Positions 28,378-38,714 of a DNA stretch of 64,000 bases are shown here, piece after piece (position 1 is the first letter of the stretch; every line of letters starts with the position of its first letter). Under the pieces are notes generated by a model, which saw nothing but the letters and a program-made list of their open reading frames with translations, was not told where the DNA came from and made no database searches. The DNA lies in the NCBI RefSeq assembly GCF_022664435.1, contig NZ_JAKREU010000003.1:409510-473509 (forward strand), given 5' to 3'. The DNA is from Sphingomonas panni. Lineage in GTDB: Bacteria > Pseudomonadota > Alphaproteobacteria > Sphingomonadales > Sphingomonadaceae. The translations under genes and the position numbers were made by a program.

Positions 28378-28668
28378 ATGACCGACACCGCTACCATGCC
28401 CCTCGCCGATCTGATCGAAGCCCGCCTGCGCGAGGCGCTGGCGCCCGCCGCGCTGACCGTCACCAACGACAGCCATCACCATGCCGGCCATATGGGCGAC
28501 GACGGCACCGGCGAGACGCATTTCTCGGTCGACATCGTCGCCGACGCCTTCACCGGCCAGTCGCGGGTCGCGCGGCAGCGGCTGGTCAACCGCGCGCTGG
28601 CCGATCTGCTGGCGACCCGCATTCATGCGCTGGCGATTCGCGCCCGCGCGCCCGGAGACGGCGATTGA
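28378..28668 (+). CDS. bolA: BolA-family protein
   Basis: A 96-residue protein with the BolA fold (class II KH-like). It shows LTVTNDSHHHAGHMGDDG and the helix-turn FTGQSRVARQRLVNRAL. BolA works with monothiol glutaredoxins on iron-sulfur cluster delivery. The length and the HxxH motif are normal. It shares a short divergent promoter region with the J-domain gene, and its stop overlaps the TTG start of the following GST-like gene. Confidence 0.93.
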   Translation: MTDTATMPLADLIEARLREALAPAALTVTNDSHHHAGHMGDDGTGETHFSVDIVADAFTGQSRVARQRLVNRALADLLATRIHALAIRARAPGDGD

Positions 28669-29369
28669 CCTATGACCTTTGGTATTGGCCCACCATTCAG
28701 GGACGCGGCGAATTCGTCCGCCTGCCGATGGAGGCGGCCGGTATCGACTATCGCGACCGCGCCCGGATCGACGGCGTGGCCGCGATGCAGCAACAGCTGG
28801 ACCGCAGCCCCCGCGCCCCCTTCGCCCCGCCTTTTCTCGACCTCGACGGCATCCGCATCGCGCAGGTCGCCAATATCCTGCAATATCTGGGCGAGCGCCA
28901 CGGCCTCGCCCTCTCCAGCATCCGCGACCGGCAATGGGCGAACCAGTGGCAGCTGACCATCGCCGACCTGCTGGTCGAGGTGCACGCCACGCACCATCCG
29001 GTCGCGGTGTCGGCCTGGTATGACGACCAGCGCGCGGAGGCGGCGCGCAACGCTGCGCAGTTCCTCGCCGAACGCCTGCCCAAATATCTGCACTATTTCG
29101 AAACGCTGCTCGACGAACATAGCGGCCCCTGGGCGATCGACCATCGCTGGACCACGGTCGACACCTCGCTGTTCCAGCTGGTCGCGGGACTGCGCTATGC
29201 CTTTCCCCGGCGGATGGCGACGCTGGAGCGCCGCCTGTCCCGGCTGATCGCGATCCACGATCAGGTGGCGAAGCTGCCCGGCATCGCCGCCTATCTTGCC
29301 AGCGACCGCCGGATCGCCTTCAATACCGATGGCATCTTTCGCCATTATCCCGAACTGGACGCCGACTGA
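28665..29369 (+). CDS. Glutathione S-transferase family protein
   Basis: A 234-residue protein with an N-terminal thioredoxin-like domain (about residues 1-80: YDLWYWPTIQGRGEFVRLP, PPFLDLDGIRIAQVANILQYL) and a helical C-terminal domain ending in a long alpha-class-like tail. The Tyr near residue 7 could be the glutathione-activating residue. The TTG start is supported by GGAGA 7 bases upstream and overlap with the bolA stop. A similar large GST is seen in plants and protists. It is cotranscribed with bolA, pirin and a hydrolase. Confidence 0.88.
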   Translation: MTYDLWYWPTIQGRGEFVRLPMEAAGIDYRDRARIDGVAAMQQQLDRSPRAPFAPPFLDLDGIRIAQVANILQYLGERHGLALSSIRDRQWANQWQLTIADLLVEVHATHHPVAVSAWYDDQRAEAARNAAQFLAERLPKYLHYFETLLDEHSGPWAIDHRWTTVDTSLFQLVAGLRYAFPRRMATLERRLSRLIAIHDQVAKLPGIAAYLASDRRIAFNTDGIFRHYPELDAD

Positions 29370-30271
29370 TGGAAAACGACCGCTTCTTCCTCCAGACGAT
29401 CCAGCCGGTGACCCATGACCTGGGCGGGTTCAAGGTCCATCGCACTCTGCCGACCCGGACGCGCACGATGGTCGGCCCGTTCATCTTCTTCGACCAGATG
29501 GGCCCCGCCGAACTCGACCCCGGACAGGGGATCGACGTGCGCCCGCACCCGCATATCAACCTCGCCACCGTCACCTATCTGTTCGGCGGGGCGATCGACC
29601 ACCGCGATTCGCTCGGCACATTCGCCCGGATCGAACCCGGCGCGGTCAACCTGATGACCGCCGGCCACGGCATCGTCCATTCCGAACGCTCGCCGGCTGA
29701 CGAACGTGCCGGCGGCCCGCTGCTCTCGGGCATCCAGACGTGGCTGGCGGTGCCCGAGGACCGGGAAGAGATGGACCCGGCGTTCGAACATGTCGAAGCG
29801 GACAAGCTGCCGGTCGTCTCCGCCAGCGGCGCGACCGCCCGCGTCGTCATGGGCGACCTGTGGGGCGTGTCGGCCCCCACCACCCAGTACGCCGCGACCA
29901 TCTATGCCGATATCGTGCTGGAGGCCGGCGGCGCGATCCCGATCGATGCGGGCGCCGACGAACGCGCGCTCTACCTGACGCATGGCGATGCCGCGCTCGA
30001 CGGCGTCACGCTCGAACCGATGACGCTCTACGTCCTGCGCCCCGGCATCGCCGCGACGCTGCGCTCGTCGGCCGGGGCGCGGGTAATGCTGTGCGGCGGG
30101 GAGGCGTTCACCACGCCCCGCTTCGTCTGGTGGAACTTCGTCTCGTCGCGCCGCGACCGCATCGATCAGGCGAAACGCGACTGGAAGGCCGGCAACTTCC
30201 CCAAGGTGCCCGACGATGCCGAAGAGTTCATCCCGATCCCCGAAATCCCCAAGACGGTGAGCTATCCATGA
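29369..30271 (+). CDS. Pirin family protein
   Basis: A 300-residue bicupin. The metal site is visible as RPHPHINLATVTYL near residue 58 and TAGHGIVHSER near residue 98 (three His and one Glu). Bacterial pirins include quercetin dioxygenase-like enzymes and regulators of pyruvate dehydrogenase. A C-terminal IQTWL to FIPIPE region covers the second cupin and tail. The start overlaps the GST stop by 1 base (TGATG) and the stop overlaps the next start by 4 bases. Confidence 0.92.
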   Translation: MENDRFFLQTIQPVTHDLGGFKVHRTLPTRTRTMVGPFIFFDQMGPAELDPGQGIDVRPHPHINLATVTYLFGGAIDHRDSLGTFARIEPGAVNLMTAGHGIVHSERSPADERAGGPLLSGIQTWLAVPEDREEMDPAFEHVEADKLPVVSASGATARVVMGDLWGVSAPTTQYAATIYADIVLEAGGAIPIDAGADERALYLTHGDAALDGVTLEPMTLYVLRPGIAATLRSSAGARVMLCGGEAFTTPRFVWWNFVSSRRDRIDQAKRDWKAGNFPKVPDDAEEFIPIPEIPKTVSYP

Positions 30272-31146
30272 CCGATCTTCGCCGCATCGCGCTGTCCACC
30301 GGCGTGTCGCTCGACGTGGCCGTGGCGGGCGACCCGGCGCATCCGGCGATGATCTTCCTCCACGGCTTTCCCGAATCGCACCGGACGTGGCGGCACCAAC
30401 TGTCCGAATTTGCCCGCGACCATTATGTCGTGGCCCCCGACCAGCGCGGCTATGCCGCCTCGGACAAGCCGCCGGCGGTCGAGGATTACGCCCCCGCGCG
30501 CATCGTCGCCGACCTGATCGCGCTGGCCGATGCGCTGGAAATCGATCGCTTCACGCTCGTCGGCCACGACTGGGGCGGCGCGATCGCGTGGATGGCGGCG
30601 CTCAACCATCCCGACCGGATCGAACGGCTCGTCATCCTGAACGCGCCGCATCCGCTGGTCTTCCAGCGCTCGCTGTTCGACGACCCGGACCAGCGCGCCG
30701 CCAGCCAGTACATGACCCGCTTCCGCGACACGTCGCTCGACCGGGGACTGGTCGGCGCCGGTCTCGAACATTTCTTCGCGAACGGCTTTGCGAAGTTCGT
30801 CACGCGGGCGATCGCGGGCGAGGACAAGGCAGCGTATCTCGCCGAATGGGGCCATCCCGGCGCGATGACCGCGATGCTGAACTGGTATCGTGCGTCGCCG
30901 ATCATCGTTCCGGCGCCGGACGAAACCCCGGAGCGCCCGGCATGGCTCGACGGCCCCTTTCCGCCGGTGACCCAGCCGACGCTGGTGATCTGGGGCGTGC
31001 AGGACCATGCCCTGTTGCCGGTGCAGTTGGAGGCGTTGCCCGACTATGTGCCCGACCTGACGGTGGTGAAGGTCGAGGCGGGGCATTTCGTGCCGTGGGA
31101 GGCCCCGGAGGCGGTAAATGCGGCGGTGCGGGCGTGGCTGGTCTGA
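30268..31146 (+). CDS. Alpha/beta hydrolase, epoxide-hydrolase-like
   Basis: A 292-residue enzyme. HGFPESHRTW (oxyanion loop, residue about 31), the nucleophile elbow GHDWGG with Asp near residue 102, an acidic QDHALLP near residue 248 and the catalytic GHFVPWEAPE near residue 274 match soluble epoxide hydrolases. The Asp nucleophile in place of Ser distinguishes it from esterases. It is the last gene of the bolA operon, and palindromic repeats follow from 31170. The substrate is unknown; fluoroacetate dehalogenases share this motif. Confidence 0.88.
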   Translation: MTDLRRIALSTGVSLDVAVAGDPAHPAMIFLHGFPESHRTWRHQLSEFARDHYVVAPDQRGYAASDKPPAVEDYAPARIVADLIALADALEIDRFTLVGHDWGGAIAWMAALNHPDRIERLVILNAPHPLVFQRSLFDDPDQRAASQYMTRFRDTSLDRGLVGAGLEHFFANGFAKFVTRAIAGEDKAAYLAEWGHPGAMTAMLNWYRASPIIVPAPDETPERPAWLDGPFPPVTQPTLVIWGVQDHALLPVQLEALPDYVPDLTVVKVEAGHFVPWEAPEAVNAAVRAWLV

Positions 31147-31169
31147 CGGCCAACCCAACGTACCCCAAA

Positions 31170-31290
31170 CCCACCCCGTTTGTGCCGAGCAGGGACGGAG
31201 CGAAGTCGAAGGCCCGTATCGAAGCGCCTATGACCGTCCTTCGATACGCCGTTTCGACAGGCTCAGTGGCTACTCAGGACAAACGGGGTG
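31170..31290. repeat. Palindromic intergenic repeat (GTTTGTCCTGAG type)
   Basis: ACCCACCCCGTTTGT at the left and ACAAACGGGGTG at the right are inverted, with inner GTCGAAGG/CCTTCGAT pairs. This is a well-known sphingomonad repeat type (TCCTGAGTAGCCACTGAGCC core on the minus strand). It begins 24 bases after the hydrolase stop. Together with the next repeat it fills the 316-base gap before nusB. Confidence 0.85.
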
Positions 31291-31301
31291 AAGCTGCGCA
31301 T

Positions 31302-31447
31302 CCCCACCCACCCCGTTCGGTTCGAGCAGCTTCAAGCTTGTCGAGAAGCGCCCGTCGAGAACCGCGGAGTTCGGGGCACCCCCTTCTCGACTACGGTTCT
31401 CGACAGGCTCGAACCTGCGCTCGAAGCGAACGGACGGGGTAGGTGGA
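31302..31447. repeat. Long palindromic intergenic repeat (CTCGACAGGC type), second copy
   Basis: It shares both arms and the middle (GTCGAGAAGCGCCCGTCGAGA) with the element at 27574-27719. It ends 15 bases before the nusB stop codon, so it separates the convergent hydrolase and nusB transcripts. Confidence 0.87.
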
Positions 31448-31462
31448 AGAAGGCGGAAAAAC

Positions 31463-31930
31463 CTACCCCCGAACCTGCTTCGCCACCGAATCGAGCAGCC
31501 CGTTGACGAACCCCTTCTCGCGCCGGTCGTAAAACGCATCCGCCACGTCGAGATATTCGCTGATGACCGCCGCCACCGGCACATCGACCCGCGCGAGCAG
31601 TTCGTACGTCCCGGCACGCAGGATCTGGCGCATCGGCTTGTCCAGCCGGTCGATGGTCCACCCGCTCGACAGCTTGGTCGAAATCAGCGCGTCGATCTCT
31701 TCGCGGCGGGCATCGACGCCCTTGACCACATCGTCGAAGAAATGAACGTCCGCCTCGGCATATTCGACGTCCTCGATCGTCGCGCCCAGCCGGTGCTGGT
31801 GGAATTCATGGAGCAGCACCGGGATCGGCGTCGCTTCCATCTCATGCTGGTACAGCGCCTGCACGGCGGCCAACCGGGCGGCGGCGCGCGCCTGACGGGC
31901 ACCGCGCGGACGGGAATTCTTGCTGGTCAT
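31463..31930 (-). CDS. nusB: Transcription antitermination protein NusB
   Basis: A 155-residue all-helical protein that binds boxA RNA with NusE (S10) and aids rRNA antitermination. RLAAVQALYQHEM near residue 18, KPMRQILRAGTYELL and the closing DVPVAAVISEYLDVADAF ... GFVNGLLDSVA segments are the NusB signature. The length is normal. The ATG at 31930 follows a long gap. In relatives it lies near hisD and thiL; here it is on the same strand as hisG-hisD, 439 bases after hisD. Confidence 0.95.
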   Translation of the reverse strand: MTSKNSRPRGARQARAAARLAAVQALYQHEMEATPIPVLLHEFHQHRLGATIEDVEYAEADVHFFDDVVKGVDARREEIDALISTKLSSGWTIDRLDKPMRQILRAGTYELLARVDVPVAAVISEYLDVADAFYDRREKGFVNGLLDSVAKQVRG

Positions 31931-32369
31931 AAGCGCCGCCCCATAGCGCCACCCGGGGGCGTAAGTCGAGGGGCCGCTTTCCTACACACGCCGACCCTGC
32001 CAGCGTGGCAAAAAGCTCTTTGAACCGTCCGCCATCCCGCACGCCGCCATCCGTCCGGCACGCGAATTGCGCGCGAGTGTGAACTTCGACGCGAAAGCTG
32101 GTCGCCCGCCGCCCCGCCCGTCATCCCAGCGAAGGCTGGGATCTCCCGGTGAGGAAGCGCCCTCCTCGCCGCGAAAGGCCCCGGCCTGCGCCGGGACGAC
32201 GCGCATTCGAAATGCGTGGCGAGTGTGAACTTTGTGAACTTTGGGCCAAAAATGCGCCTGTCCTCGACAACGGGCCGGGAATGGACAGGCCCGTCACGGG
32301 CAAAGCCCGTGCCGTCGGACGGCGCTGCCAACGCCGCCGGCCGGACGCGCCTCGTGCGGCTCGGTGCAG
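31931..32369. other. Non-coding gap between hisD and nusB
   Basis: The gap of 439 bases holds a palindromic repeat (32119-32201), a perfect 7-bp hairpin CACGGGC/GCCCGTG (32295-32311), and two GCGAGTGTGAACTT stretches, one near 32075 (there GCGCGAGTGTGAACTTCG) and one near 32219. I see no gene. The nusB promoter must lie in its left half. Confidence 0.6.
32119..32201. repeat. Palindromic intergenic repeat
   Basis: CGTCATCCCAGCGAAGGCTGGG at the left is mirrored by CCGGCCTGCGCCGGGACGACG at the right, imperfectly, over a roughly 40-base loop. It is the same family as at 22184, 40687 and 56015. Confidence 0.78.
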
Positions 32370-33677
32370 CTACGCTGCCCCGTTGCCCGGCGCGTCCAGC
32401 CGAATCGCCACTGACCGCGCGTGCGCCGGCAGCCCCTCGGCCCCGGCCAGCGTCACCGCCGCCGGCCCGATCTTCGCCAGCGCCGCCGCGTCCAGCCCGA
32501 GGAAGCTGGTGCGCTTCATGTAGTCCAGCACCGACAGCCCCGATGCGAACCGCGCCCGCCGCCCGGTCGGCAGCACATGGTTCGGCCCCGCGACATAATC
32601 GCCGACCGCTTCCGGCGTATAGCGCCCGAGGAACACCGACCCGGCATGGCGTACCGCCTTGAACAGCGGCTCGGGATCGCCGACCGCCAGCTCCAGATGC
32701 TCCGGGGCCAGCCGGTCGACCAGCGGCATCGCATCGCTGAGCGTCGGCACGATCACGATTGCCCCGTTCGCGTCCCAGCTGGCGCGCGCGACTTGTCCGG
32801 TCGCCAGCTCGGCGATCTGCGCGTCGACCGCCTTTGCCACCGCATCCCCGAAACCGGCATCGTCGGTGAACAGGATCGACTGGCTGGTCGGGTCATGCTC
32901 GGCCTGGCTCAGCAGGTCGGCGGCGATCCAGTCGGGATCGTTCTGCCCGTCGGCGACGACCACGATCTCCGACGGCCCCGCGACCATGTCGATGCCGACC
33001 ACGCCGTACAGCTGCCGCTTGGCCTCCGCGACCCACGCATTGCCCGGGCCGGTCACGACATCGACCGCCTTGATCCGGTCGGTACCATAAGCGAGCGCGG
33101 CAACCGCCTGCGCCCCGCCGATCCGCCACACCTCGTCCACGCCGGCCAGCGCCGCGGCGGCCAGCACCAGCGGGTTCACCTCGCCCTTCGGCGTCGGCGT
33201 CACCATCACGATCCGCTCGACCCCGGCGACCTTGGCCGGGACCACGTTCATCAGCACCGACGACGGATATGCCGCGCGCCCGCCGGGAACATAGACCCCG
33301 GCCGCTTCGACCGCACTCCACCGCGCGCCCAGCCGTACGCCATCGGCGTCGACCTCGTCGCGATCCTCGGGCCGCTGCTTGGCGTGATAGGCCGCGATCC
33401 GGTCGTGCGCGAGTTCCAGCGCCGCGCGCAGATCGGGGTCGAGGCCGTCCAGCGCCTTGCGGCATTCGGCCAGTTCGATCCGCCAGCCGGTCGCATCCGG
33501 GTCGTGCCCGTCGAACTTCTCGGTAAAGGCGCGCACCGCCGCATCGCCATCCTCGCGCACCGACCGCAGGATCGCCGTCACGTCGCGCGCCACGTCGCTG
33601 TCCGCCTCGCGCCGTGCATCGACCAGCGCGGCGAAGTCGGCGGCAAAGCCCGCCGCACCGACATCCAGCCGGATCAT
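32370..33677 (-). CDS. hisD: Histidinol dehydrogenase
   Basis: A 435-residue zinc enzyme that oxidises histidinol to histidine through histidinal, the last two steps of histidine biosynthesis. Visible family segments are [19 protein letters not shown] near residue 118, [14 protein letters not shown] near 207, [10 protein letters not shown] near 230, and AEHDPTSQ and ELAV further on, where the zinc and catalytic residues lie. The ATG at 33677 overlaps the hisG stop by 4 bases. The protein is normal in length. Confidence 0.97.
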   Translation of the reverse strand: MIRLDVGAAGFAADFAALVDARREADSDVARDVTAILRSVREDGDAAVRAFTEKFDGHDPDATGWRIELAECRKALDGLDPDLRAALELAHDRIAAYHAKQRPEDRDEVDADGVRLGARWSAVEAAGVYVPGGRAAYPSSVLMNVVPAKVAGVERIVMVTPTPKGEVNPLVLAAAALAGVDEVWRIGGAQAVAALAYGTDRIKAVDVVTGPGNAWVAEAKRQLYGVVGIDMVAGPSEIVVVADGQNDPDWIAADLLSQAEHDPTSQSILFTDDAGFGDAVAKAVDAQIAELATGQVARASWDANGAIVIVPTLSDAMPLVDRLAPEHLELAVGDPEPLFKAVRHAGSVFLGRYTPEAVGDYVAGPNHVLPTGRRARFASGLSVLDYMKRTSFLGLDAAALAKIGPAAVTLAGAEGLPAHARSVAIRLDAPGNGAA

Positions 33678-34324
33678 GCCGCCACCGCCCGGCGGAACGC
33701 GTCGACCAGCGGCACGACCTGTTCCCGCGTCTTGAACGCCGCACGGTTGACGACCAGCCGCGACGTCACCTCGGCAATGGTTTCGACTTCCACCAGCCCA
33801 TTCTCCTTCAGCGTCCGGCCCGACGACACCAGGTCGACGATGCGCGGCGCCAGGCCCAGCACCGGGGCCAGCTCCATCGCGCCGTTCAGCTTGACGCACT
33901 CCGCCTGAACGCCCCGCGCGGCGAAGTGGCGCTGCGTCGTGTGGGGATATTTGGTGGCGATGCGCACATGGCTCCACCCGCGCGGATCGTCGGTCGCCGC
34001 CATGCCGGCAGGTTCGGCGACGGAGATGCGGCAATGGCCGATCTTCAGGTCGACCGGCGCGTACAGCTCCGAATAGTCGAACTCGGCCAGCACGTCCGAC
34101 CCGACGATGCCCAGCTGCGCCGCGCCATGCGCGACGAAGGTCGCCACGTCGAACGCCCGCACCCGGATCAGGTCGATGTCCGGCCGGTCGGTCCTGAAGC
34201 GCAGCGCGCGGCTGTCGGGATCGCGAAACGCCGCTTCGGGCACGATGCCGGCGCGGGCGAGCAGCGGCATGGCTTCGTCGAGGATGCGCCCCTTGGGCAC
34301 GGCGATGATGATGGGATCGGTCAT
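33674..34324 (-). CDS. hisG: ATP phosphoribosyltransferase, short form
   Basis: A 216-residue HisG of the short type (HisG-S), which works with HisZ, making the first and feedback-regulated step of histidine synthesis. [17 protein letters not shown] opens the protein, and [15 protein letters not shown] near residue 167 is the PRPP-binding signature. HisZ is not in the window, although short HisG proteins need it. hisG is the first gene of the hisG-hisD pair and is divergent from DUF2332-thiL with 50 bases between starts. Confidence 0.96.
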   Translation of the reverse strand: MTDPIIIAVPKGRILDEAMPLLARAGIVPEAAFRDPDSRALRFRTDRPDIDLIRVRAFDVATFVAHGAAQLGIVGSDVLAEFDYSELYAPVDLKIGHCRISVAEPAGMAATDDPRGWSHVRIATKYPHTTQRHFAARGVQAECVKLNGAMELAPVLGLAPRIVDLVSSGRTLKENGLVEVETIAEVTSRLVVNRAAFKTREQVVPLVDAFRRAVAA

Positions 34325-34374
34325 GGGCAGGCCGGGCTTTACTTGGGGCGCATCGCGGGCGCAACAGACGGGCC

Positions 34375-35406
34375 ATGGCCGACGAACCGACGAATCGTGA
34401 CGCCTTTCGCCAGCAGGCGGCGTTCTGCGCGGCGATGGATGCACCGATCACTGCACGGGTCTGTGCCGCGCTGGCAGAGGCGCTCTCGGCCGACAGCGAA
34501 ACGGGAAGCCGCACGCTCGACTGGCCCGGCGAACCGATCACCGACGCGCTGCCGCTCCGGCTGGTCGGCGGTCTTCACGCCCTTGCCCGAACGGGCAGCG
34601 ACATGGATCTGACCGCGCTGTTCGCCGGACAGGGCGACGCGATGGCGATCCTTCGCCGCGTGCTGGTCGAACACGACGCGGCGCTGCTCCCGTGGCTCGA
34701 CGGCCCGCCGCAGACCAACGAACCGATGCGATCGGGCGTGTTGATGACCGGGCTGCTGGCGGTCGCCGCCGCCCATGGTCCGGCGGTCGAGCTGCTGGAG
34801 ATCGGGTCGAGCGCCGGCCTCAACCTGCTGATCGACCGCTATCGCTTCGACCTGGGCGGGGTGATGGTCGGGCCGGACGGCAGCCCGGTAACGATTCGTC
34901 CCGACTGGCGCGGTCCCCCGCCGCCCGCCGTGCCGGTCGCCATCCGCTCGGTACGCGGCGTCGATATCCAGCCGCTCGACGCCACCGACCCGGCCGTCGC
35001 CACCCGCCTCGCCGGCTATATCTGGGCCGACCAGCCCGAGCGGCAGGCGCGCCTGTCCGCCGCCATCGATATGCAGCGGGCACGACCGGTTGATCTGGTA
35101 CAGGGCGATGCGGTCGACTGGCTCCGCGCCCGCCTCGCCGAACCGCAGCCGATGGGCGTCACCCGCGTGCTGCTGCATTCGGTCGTCTGGCAATATCTGG
35201 GCGACGCCCGCCGCGCCGCGATCGCCGCCATGATGCAGGACGCCGCGACCCGCGCGACATCCGAACGCCCGCTCGCCTGGGTCCGCATGGAGCCGGACCG
35301 CGTGCTGCAACGCCAGGAACTGATCGTCCAGCACTGGCCGGGCCGGCCCGAACCCCGGATGCTCGCCACCGCCCACGCCCATGGCGCGTGGATCGAGGCG
35401 CTGTGA
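34375..35406 (+). CDS. DUF2332 family protein
   Basis: A 343-residue protein. [22 protein letters not shown] near residue 140 (in two parts) and [18 protein letters not shown] mark the DUF2332 family; the former resembles a Rossmann methyltransferase motif [19 protein letters not shown] and EPDRVLQ are family segments as well. The biological role is unknown. The stop overlaps the thiL GTG start (GTGA), so the two are co-translated. It shares a 50-base divergent region with hisG. Confidence 0.9.
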   Translation: MADEPTNRDAFRQQAAFCAAMDAPITARVCAALAEALSADSETGSRTLDWPGEPITDALPLRLVGGLHALARTGSDMDLTALFAGQGDAMAILRRVLVEHDAALLPWLDGPPQTNEPMRSGVLMTGLLAVAAAHGPAVELLEIGSSAGLNLLIDRYRFDLGGVMVGPDGSPVTIRPDWRGPPPPAVPVAIRSVRGVDIQPLDATDPAVATRLAGYIWADQPERQARLSAAIDMQRARPVDLVQGDAVDWLRARLAEPQPMGVTRVLLHSVVWQYLGDARRAAIAAMMQDAATRATSERPLAWVRMEPDRVLQRQELIVQHWPGRPEPRMLATAHAHGAWIEAL

Positions 35407-36278
35407 CCGAGGCCGACTTCATCGCCGCGCTGCGCCGCCTGCCGCTCCATGCCGGGGCGCACGACCTGACCGACGATGCCGCCCATCTCGGCGACCTCGT
35501 GCTGACCAAGGACATGATCGTCGCGGGCGTCCATTTCCTGCCCAGCGACCCGCCCACCGACGTCGCGTGGAAGCTGGTCGCGACCAACCTGTCCGACCTC
35601 GCCGCCAAGGGCGCGGTGCCGGTCGGCGTGATGCTCGGCTACCCGATCGGCGACGACGACTGGGACCGCGCCTTCCTCTCCGGCCTCGATGCGGTGCTGC
35701 GCGCGTTCGACTGCCCGCTGCTCGGCGGCGACACCGTCAAGCTGCCGCCCGATGCCCCCCGCATCCTCTCGCTGACCGCGCTCGGTCGCAGCGCCCATGC
35801 CCCCCGCCGGGGCGGCGCGCGACCTGGGGATAGCCTGTGGATAACTGGTACGATCGGCGATGCCGGCGCCGGCCTTGCCATCGCAAAAGGCGCTGCCGGA
35901 CCGGCCTCGCTCCTCGCCCGCTATCGTCGTCCGACCCCGCGTCTGGCCGAAGGACAGGCGCTCGCCCGCCATGTCCATGCGATGATGGACGTGTCCGACG
36001 GCCTGCTGATCGACGCCGGCCGGATGGCGGCAGCCAGCGGCCTTGTGGTGGAGATCGACGTGGCCGCCGTTCCGCTGTCCGACGACCTGCAGGCGTTCGG
36101 CCATGATGCCCTGACTGCGGCGACGGCAGGCGACGATTACGAGTTGCTGTTCGCCTGCGACACCGAGCCGCCGGTCCCCGCCACCCGCATCGGGCGATTT
36201 GTGGAGGGCGCGGGGCTGACGCTGCTCCGGCACGGCCATCCCATCCCCCTGCCCGACCGCCTCGGCTACCAGCATTAG
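35403..36278 (+). CDS. thiL: Thiamine-monophosphate kinase
   Basis: A 291-residue kinase of the PurM/ThiL superfamily that makes thiamine pyrophosphate from thiamine monophosphate. The N-terminal DLTDDAAHLGDLVLTKDMIVAGVHF (in two parts, residues about 23-50) carries the metal-binding Asp residues. LGGDTVKLP, MMDVSDGLLIDAGRMA and TAGDDYELLFA are the other conserved motifs. The GTG start overlaps the DUF2332 stop. A weak promoter for hppA may lie in the 123-base gap that follows. Confidence 0.96.
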   Translation: MTEADFIAALRRLPLHAGAHDLTDDAAHLGDLVLTKDMIVAGVHFLPSDPPTDVAWKLVATNLSDLAAKGAVPVGVMLGYPIGDDDWDRAFLSGLDAVLRAFDCPLLGGDTVKLPPDAPRILSLTALGRSAHAPRRGGARPGDSLWITGTIGDAGAGLAIAKGAAGPASLLARYRRPTPRLAEGQALARHVHAMMDVSDGLLIDAGRMAAASGLVVEIDVAAVPLSDDLQAFGHDALTAATAGDDYELLFACDTEPPVPATRIGRFVEGAGLTLLRHGHPIPLPDRLGYQH

Positions 36279-36401
36279 CCCCTCCCCGCGCCGGGGCGGA
36301 TTTAAAGGTTGCACCCCCCGCCCATCGGCATAAGCTGCCGCGCTTCAAGGGCATCGACCCGACGAGACAGCCGGGCGGCCCCGTTCAGGAGGGGTTTGCG
36401 G

Positions 36402-38576
36402 ATGACGATCGTCTATCTGGCCATGGCATGTGCGGCACTGGCCGTGCTCTACGGCATCTTCACCGCCATGCAGGTGCTGCGCGCACCCGCCGGCGACGCC
36501 CGGATGCAGGATATCGCCGCCGCCATTCAGGAAGGGGCCAAGGCGTATCTCGGCCGCCAGTATCGCACCATCGCCATCGTCGGCGTCATCGTCGCCATCA
36601 TCCTCTTTCCCACGCTCGGCCCGCTGTCGACGGTCGGCTTCGTCATCGGCGCGGTGCTGTCGGGCGTGGCGGGCTATGCCGGCATGGAGATTTCGGTCCG
36701 CGCGAACGTCCGCACGGCGGAGGCCGCACGCGGATCGCTGCAGGGCGGCCTGACCATGGCGTTCCGCTCCGGCGCGATTACCGGCATGCTGGTCGCGGGC
36801 CTCGGCCTGTTCGCGATCGCCGGCATCTTCTGGTATCTCGTCGCCATCGCGGGGCACGGTCCGGGCGACCGGGAGGTGGTCGAGGCACTGACCGCCCTCG
36901 CCTTCGGCGCATCGCTGATCTCGATCTTCGCGCGGCTGGGCGGCGGCATCTTTACCAAGGCGGCCGACGTCGGCGCGGACCTCGTCGGCAAGGTCGAGGC
37001 GGGCATCCCGGAAGACGACCCCCGCAACCCCGCCGTCATTGCCGATAACGTGGGCGATAATGTCGGCGACTGCGCCGGCATGGCCGCCGACCTGTTCGAA
37101 ACCTATGTCGTCACCATCGGCCTGACCATGGTGTCGATCGCGCTGCTGATCCAGGCGCCGCCCGCCGAACTGCTCCGCCTGATGGCATTGCCGCTGGTCG
37201 TCGGCGGGGTGTGCATCGTCACCTCGATCCTCGGCACCTACATGGTCCGGCTGGGACGCGGTCAGTCGATCATGGGCGCGCTGTACAAGGGCTTCTGGAC
37301 CACCGCGCTGCTCGCCGTCCCCGCCATCTATTTCGCCGCCAGCTGGGCGCTGGGCGACCTCAACGCCGTCATCGGCGGCGCGGGCTTCCTCGATCCGGCC
37401 GGCGACGCGCTGACGGTCGAGGGGGCACTGGGCGCGCAAGCCCCGGTCGCGGGGGCATCGTTCACCGGCATGGACCTGTTCTGGTGCATGATGATCGGCC
37501 TCGGCGTCACCGCCGCTTTGGTGTGGATCACCGAATATTACACCGGCACCGCCTATCGCCCGGTCAAGTCGATCGCGCGCGCCAGCGTCACCGGCCATGG
37601 CACCAACGTCATTCAGGGGCTGGCGATCAGCCTCGAATCGACCGCCCTCCCCACGCTGGTGATCGTCGTCGCGGTCATCGCCTCCTACCAGCTCGCCGGC
37701 ATCATCGGCGTCGCCTTCGCCGCGACCGCGCTGCTGGCGCTGGCCGGCATGGTCGTCGCCCTCGACGCCTATGGCCCTGTCACCGACAATGCCGGCGGCA
37801 TCGCCGAAATGGCCAATCTGCCCGACGAAGTCCGCCACCGCACCGACGCATTGGACGCCGTCGGCAACACGACCAAGGCGGTGACGAAGGGCTATGCGAT
37901 CGGCTCGGCCGCGCTCGCCGCGCTCGTCCTGTTCGGCGCCTACACCACCGACCTGAAGCTGTTCTTCCCCGACCTGACCGTCGATTTCTCGCTGTCCAAC
38001 CCCTATGTCATCGTCGGGCTGCTGCTGGGCGCGCTGCTCCCCTATCTGTTCGGGGCGTTCGGCATGACCGCGGTCGGCCGCGCGGCGGGTTCGGTGGTGG
38101 AGGATGTCCGCGCGCAATTCGCCGCCGATCCCGGCATCATGGCCGGCACCAGCCGCCCGCAATATGGCCGCACCGTCGACATCGTCACCCGCGCCGCGAT
38201 CCGCGAGATGATCGTGCCCTCGCTCCTCCCCGTCCTGTCGCCCGTCGCGGTCTATTACATCGTGAAGCTGGTGGCGGGGCAGGCGCAGGGCTTCGCGGCA
38301 CTCGGCGCGATGCTGCTCGGCGTCATCGTCTCCGGCCTGTTCGTCGCCATCTCGATGACCAGCGGCGGCGGCGCATGGGACAATGCCAAGAAATATATCG
38401 AGGACGGCAATCATGGCGGCAAGGGGTCGGAGGCGCACAAGGCTGCCGTCACCGGCGATACGGTCGGCGATCCGTACAAGGACACCGCCGGCCCGGCCGT
38501 CAACCCGATGATCAAGATCACCAACATCGTCGCGCTGCTGCTGCTCGCCGCGCTCGCCGGGGGTGGTGCCGGCTGA
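36402..38576 (+). CDS. hppA: K+-independent proton-pumping membrane pyrophosphatase
   Basis: A 724-residue protein with about 16 transmembrane helices that couples pyrophosphate hydrolysis to proton export across the inner membrane. The active-site region [19 protein letters not shown] near residue 190 and [19 protein letters not shown] near residue 213 are the family signatures. [18 protein letters not shown] has Lys-Ala and Thr where K+-dependent pumps have Ala, so I call it K+-independent. AGGAGGGG precedes the ATG by seven bases. Confidence 0.96.
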   Translation: MTIVYLAMACAALAVLYGIFTAMQVLRAPAGDARMQDIAAAIQEGAKAYLGRQYRTIAIVGVIVAIILFPTLGPLSTVGFVIGAVLSGVAGYAGMEISVRANVRTAEAARGSLQGGLTMAFRSGAITGMLVAGLGLFAIAGIFWYLVAIAGHGPGDREVVEALTALAFGASLISIFARLGGGIFTKAADVGADLVGKVEAGIPEDDPRNPAVIADNVGDNVGDCAGMAADLFETYVVTIGLTMVSIALLIQAPPAELLRLMALPLVVGGVCIVTSILGTYMVRLGRGQSIMGALYKGFWTTALLAVPAIYFAASWALGDLNAVIGGAGFLDPAGDALTVEGALGAQAPVAGASFTGMDLFWCMMIGLGVTAALVWITEYYTGTAYRPVKSIARASVTGHGTNVIQGLAISLESTALPTLVIVVAVIASYQLAGIIGVAFAATALLALAGMVVALDAYGPVTDNAGGIAEMANLPDEVRHRTDALDAVGNTTKAVTKGYAIGSAALAALVLFGAYTTDLKLFFPDLTVDFSLSNPYVIVGLLLGALLPYLFGAFGMTAVGRAAGSVVEDVRAQFAADPGIMAGTSRPQYGRTVDIVTRAAIREMIVPSLLPVLSPVAVYYIVKLVAGQAQGFAALGAMLLGVIVSGLFVAISMTSGGGAWDNAKKYIEDGNHGGKGSEAHKAAVTGDTVGDPYKDTAGPAVNPMIKITNIVALLLLAALAGGGAG

Positions 38577-38714
38577 CGATTGCGGATTGCGCCCCGCAGC
38601 GGCCACGCTACCATCGCGTCCGAACGGCGGGGGCTTTTCGATCGGGGACGGATGCACGCTACCGGGGGGCGGCGGCGCGCTCCCCCCGACCCCGCCGCAT
38701 CTGGGGGGATCGGA

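Noticed and set aside
36309..36336. TTGCAC-N16-TAAGCT as hppA promoter
   Set aside because: The -10 match is weak and one mismatch-rich hit is expected by chance in this sequence.
36345..38657. 770-codon minus-strand open frame opposite hppA
   Set aside because: Antisense shadow of a well-supported pyrophosphatase; low-complexity Asp/Gly/Arg residues and no ribosome site.
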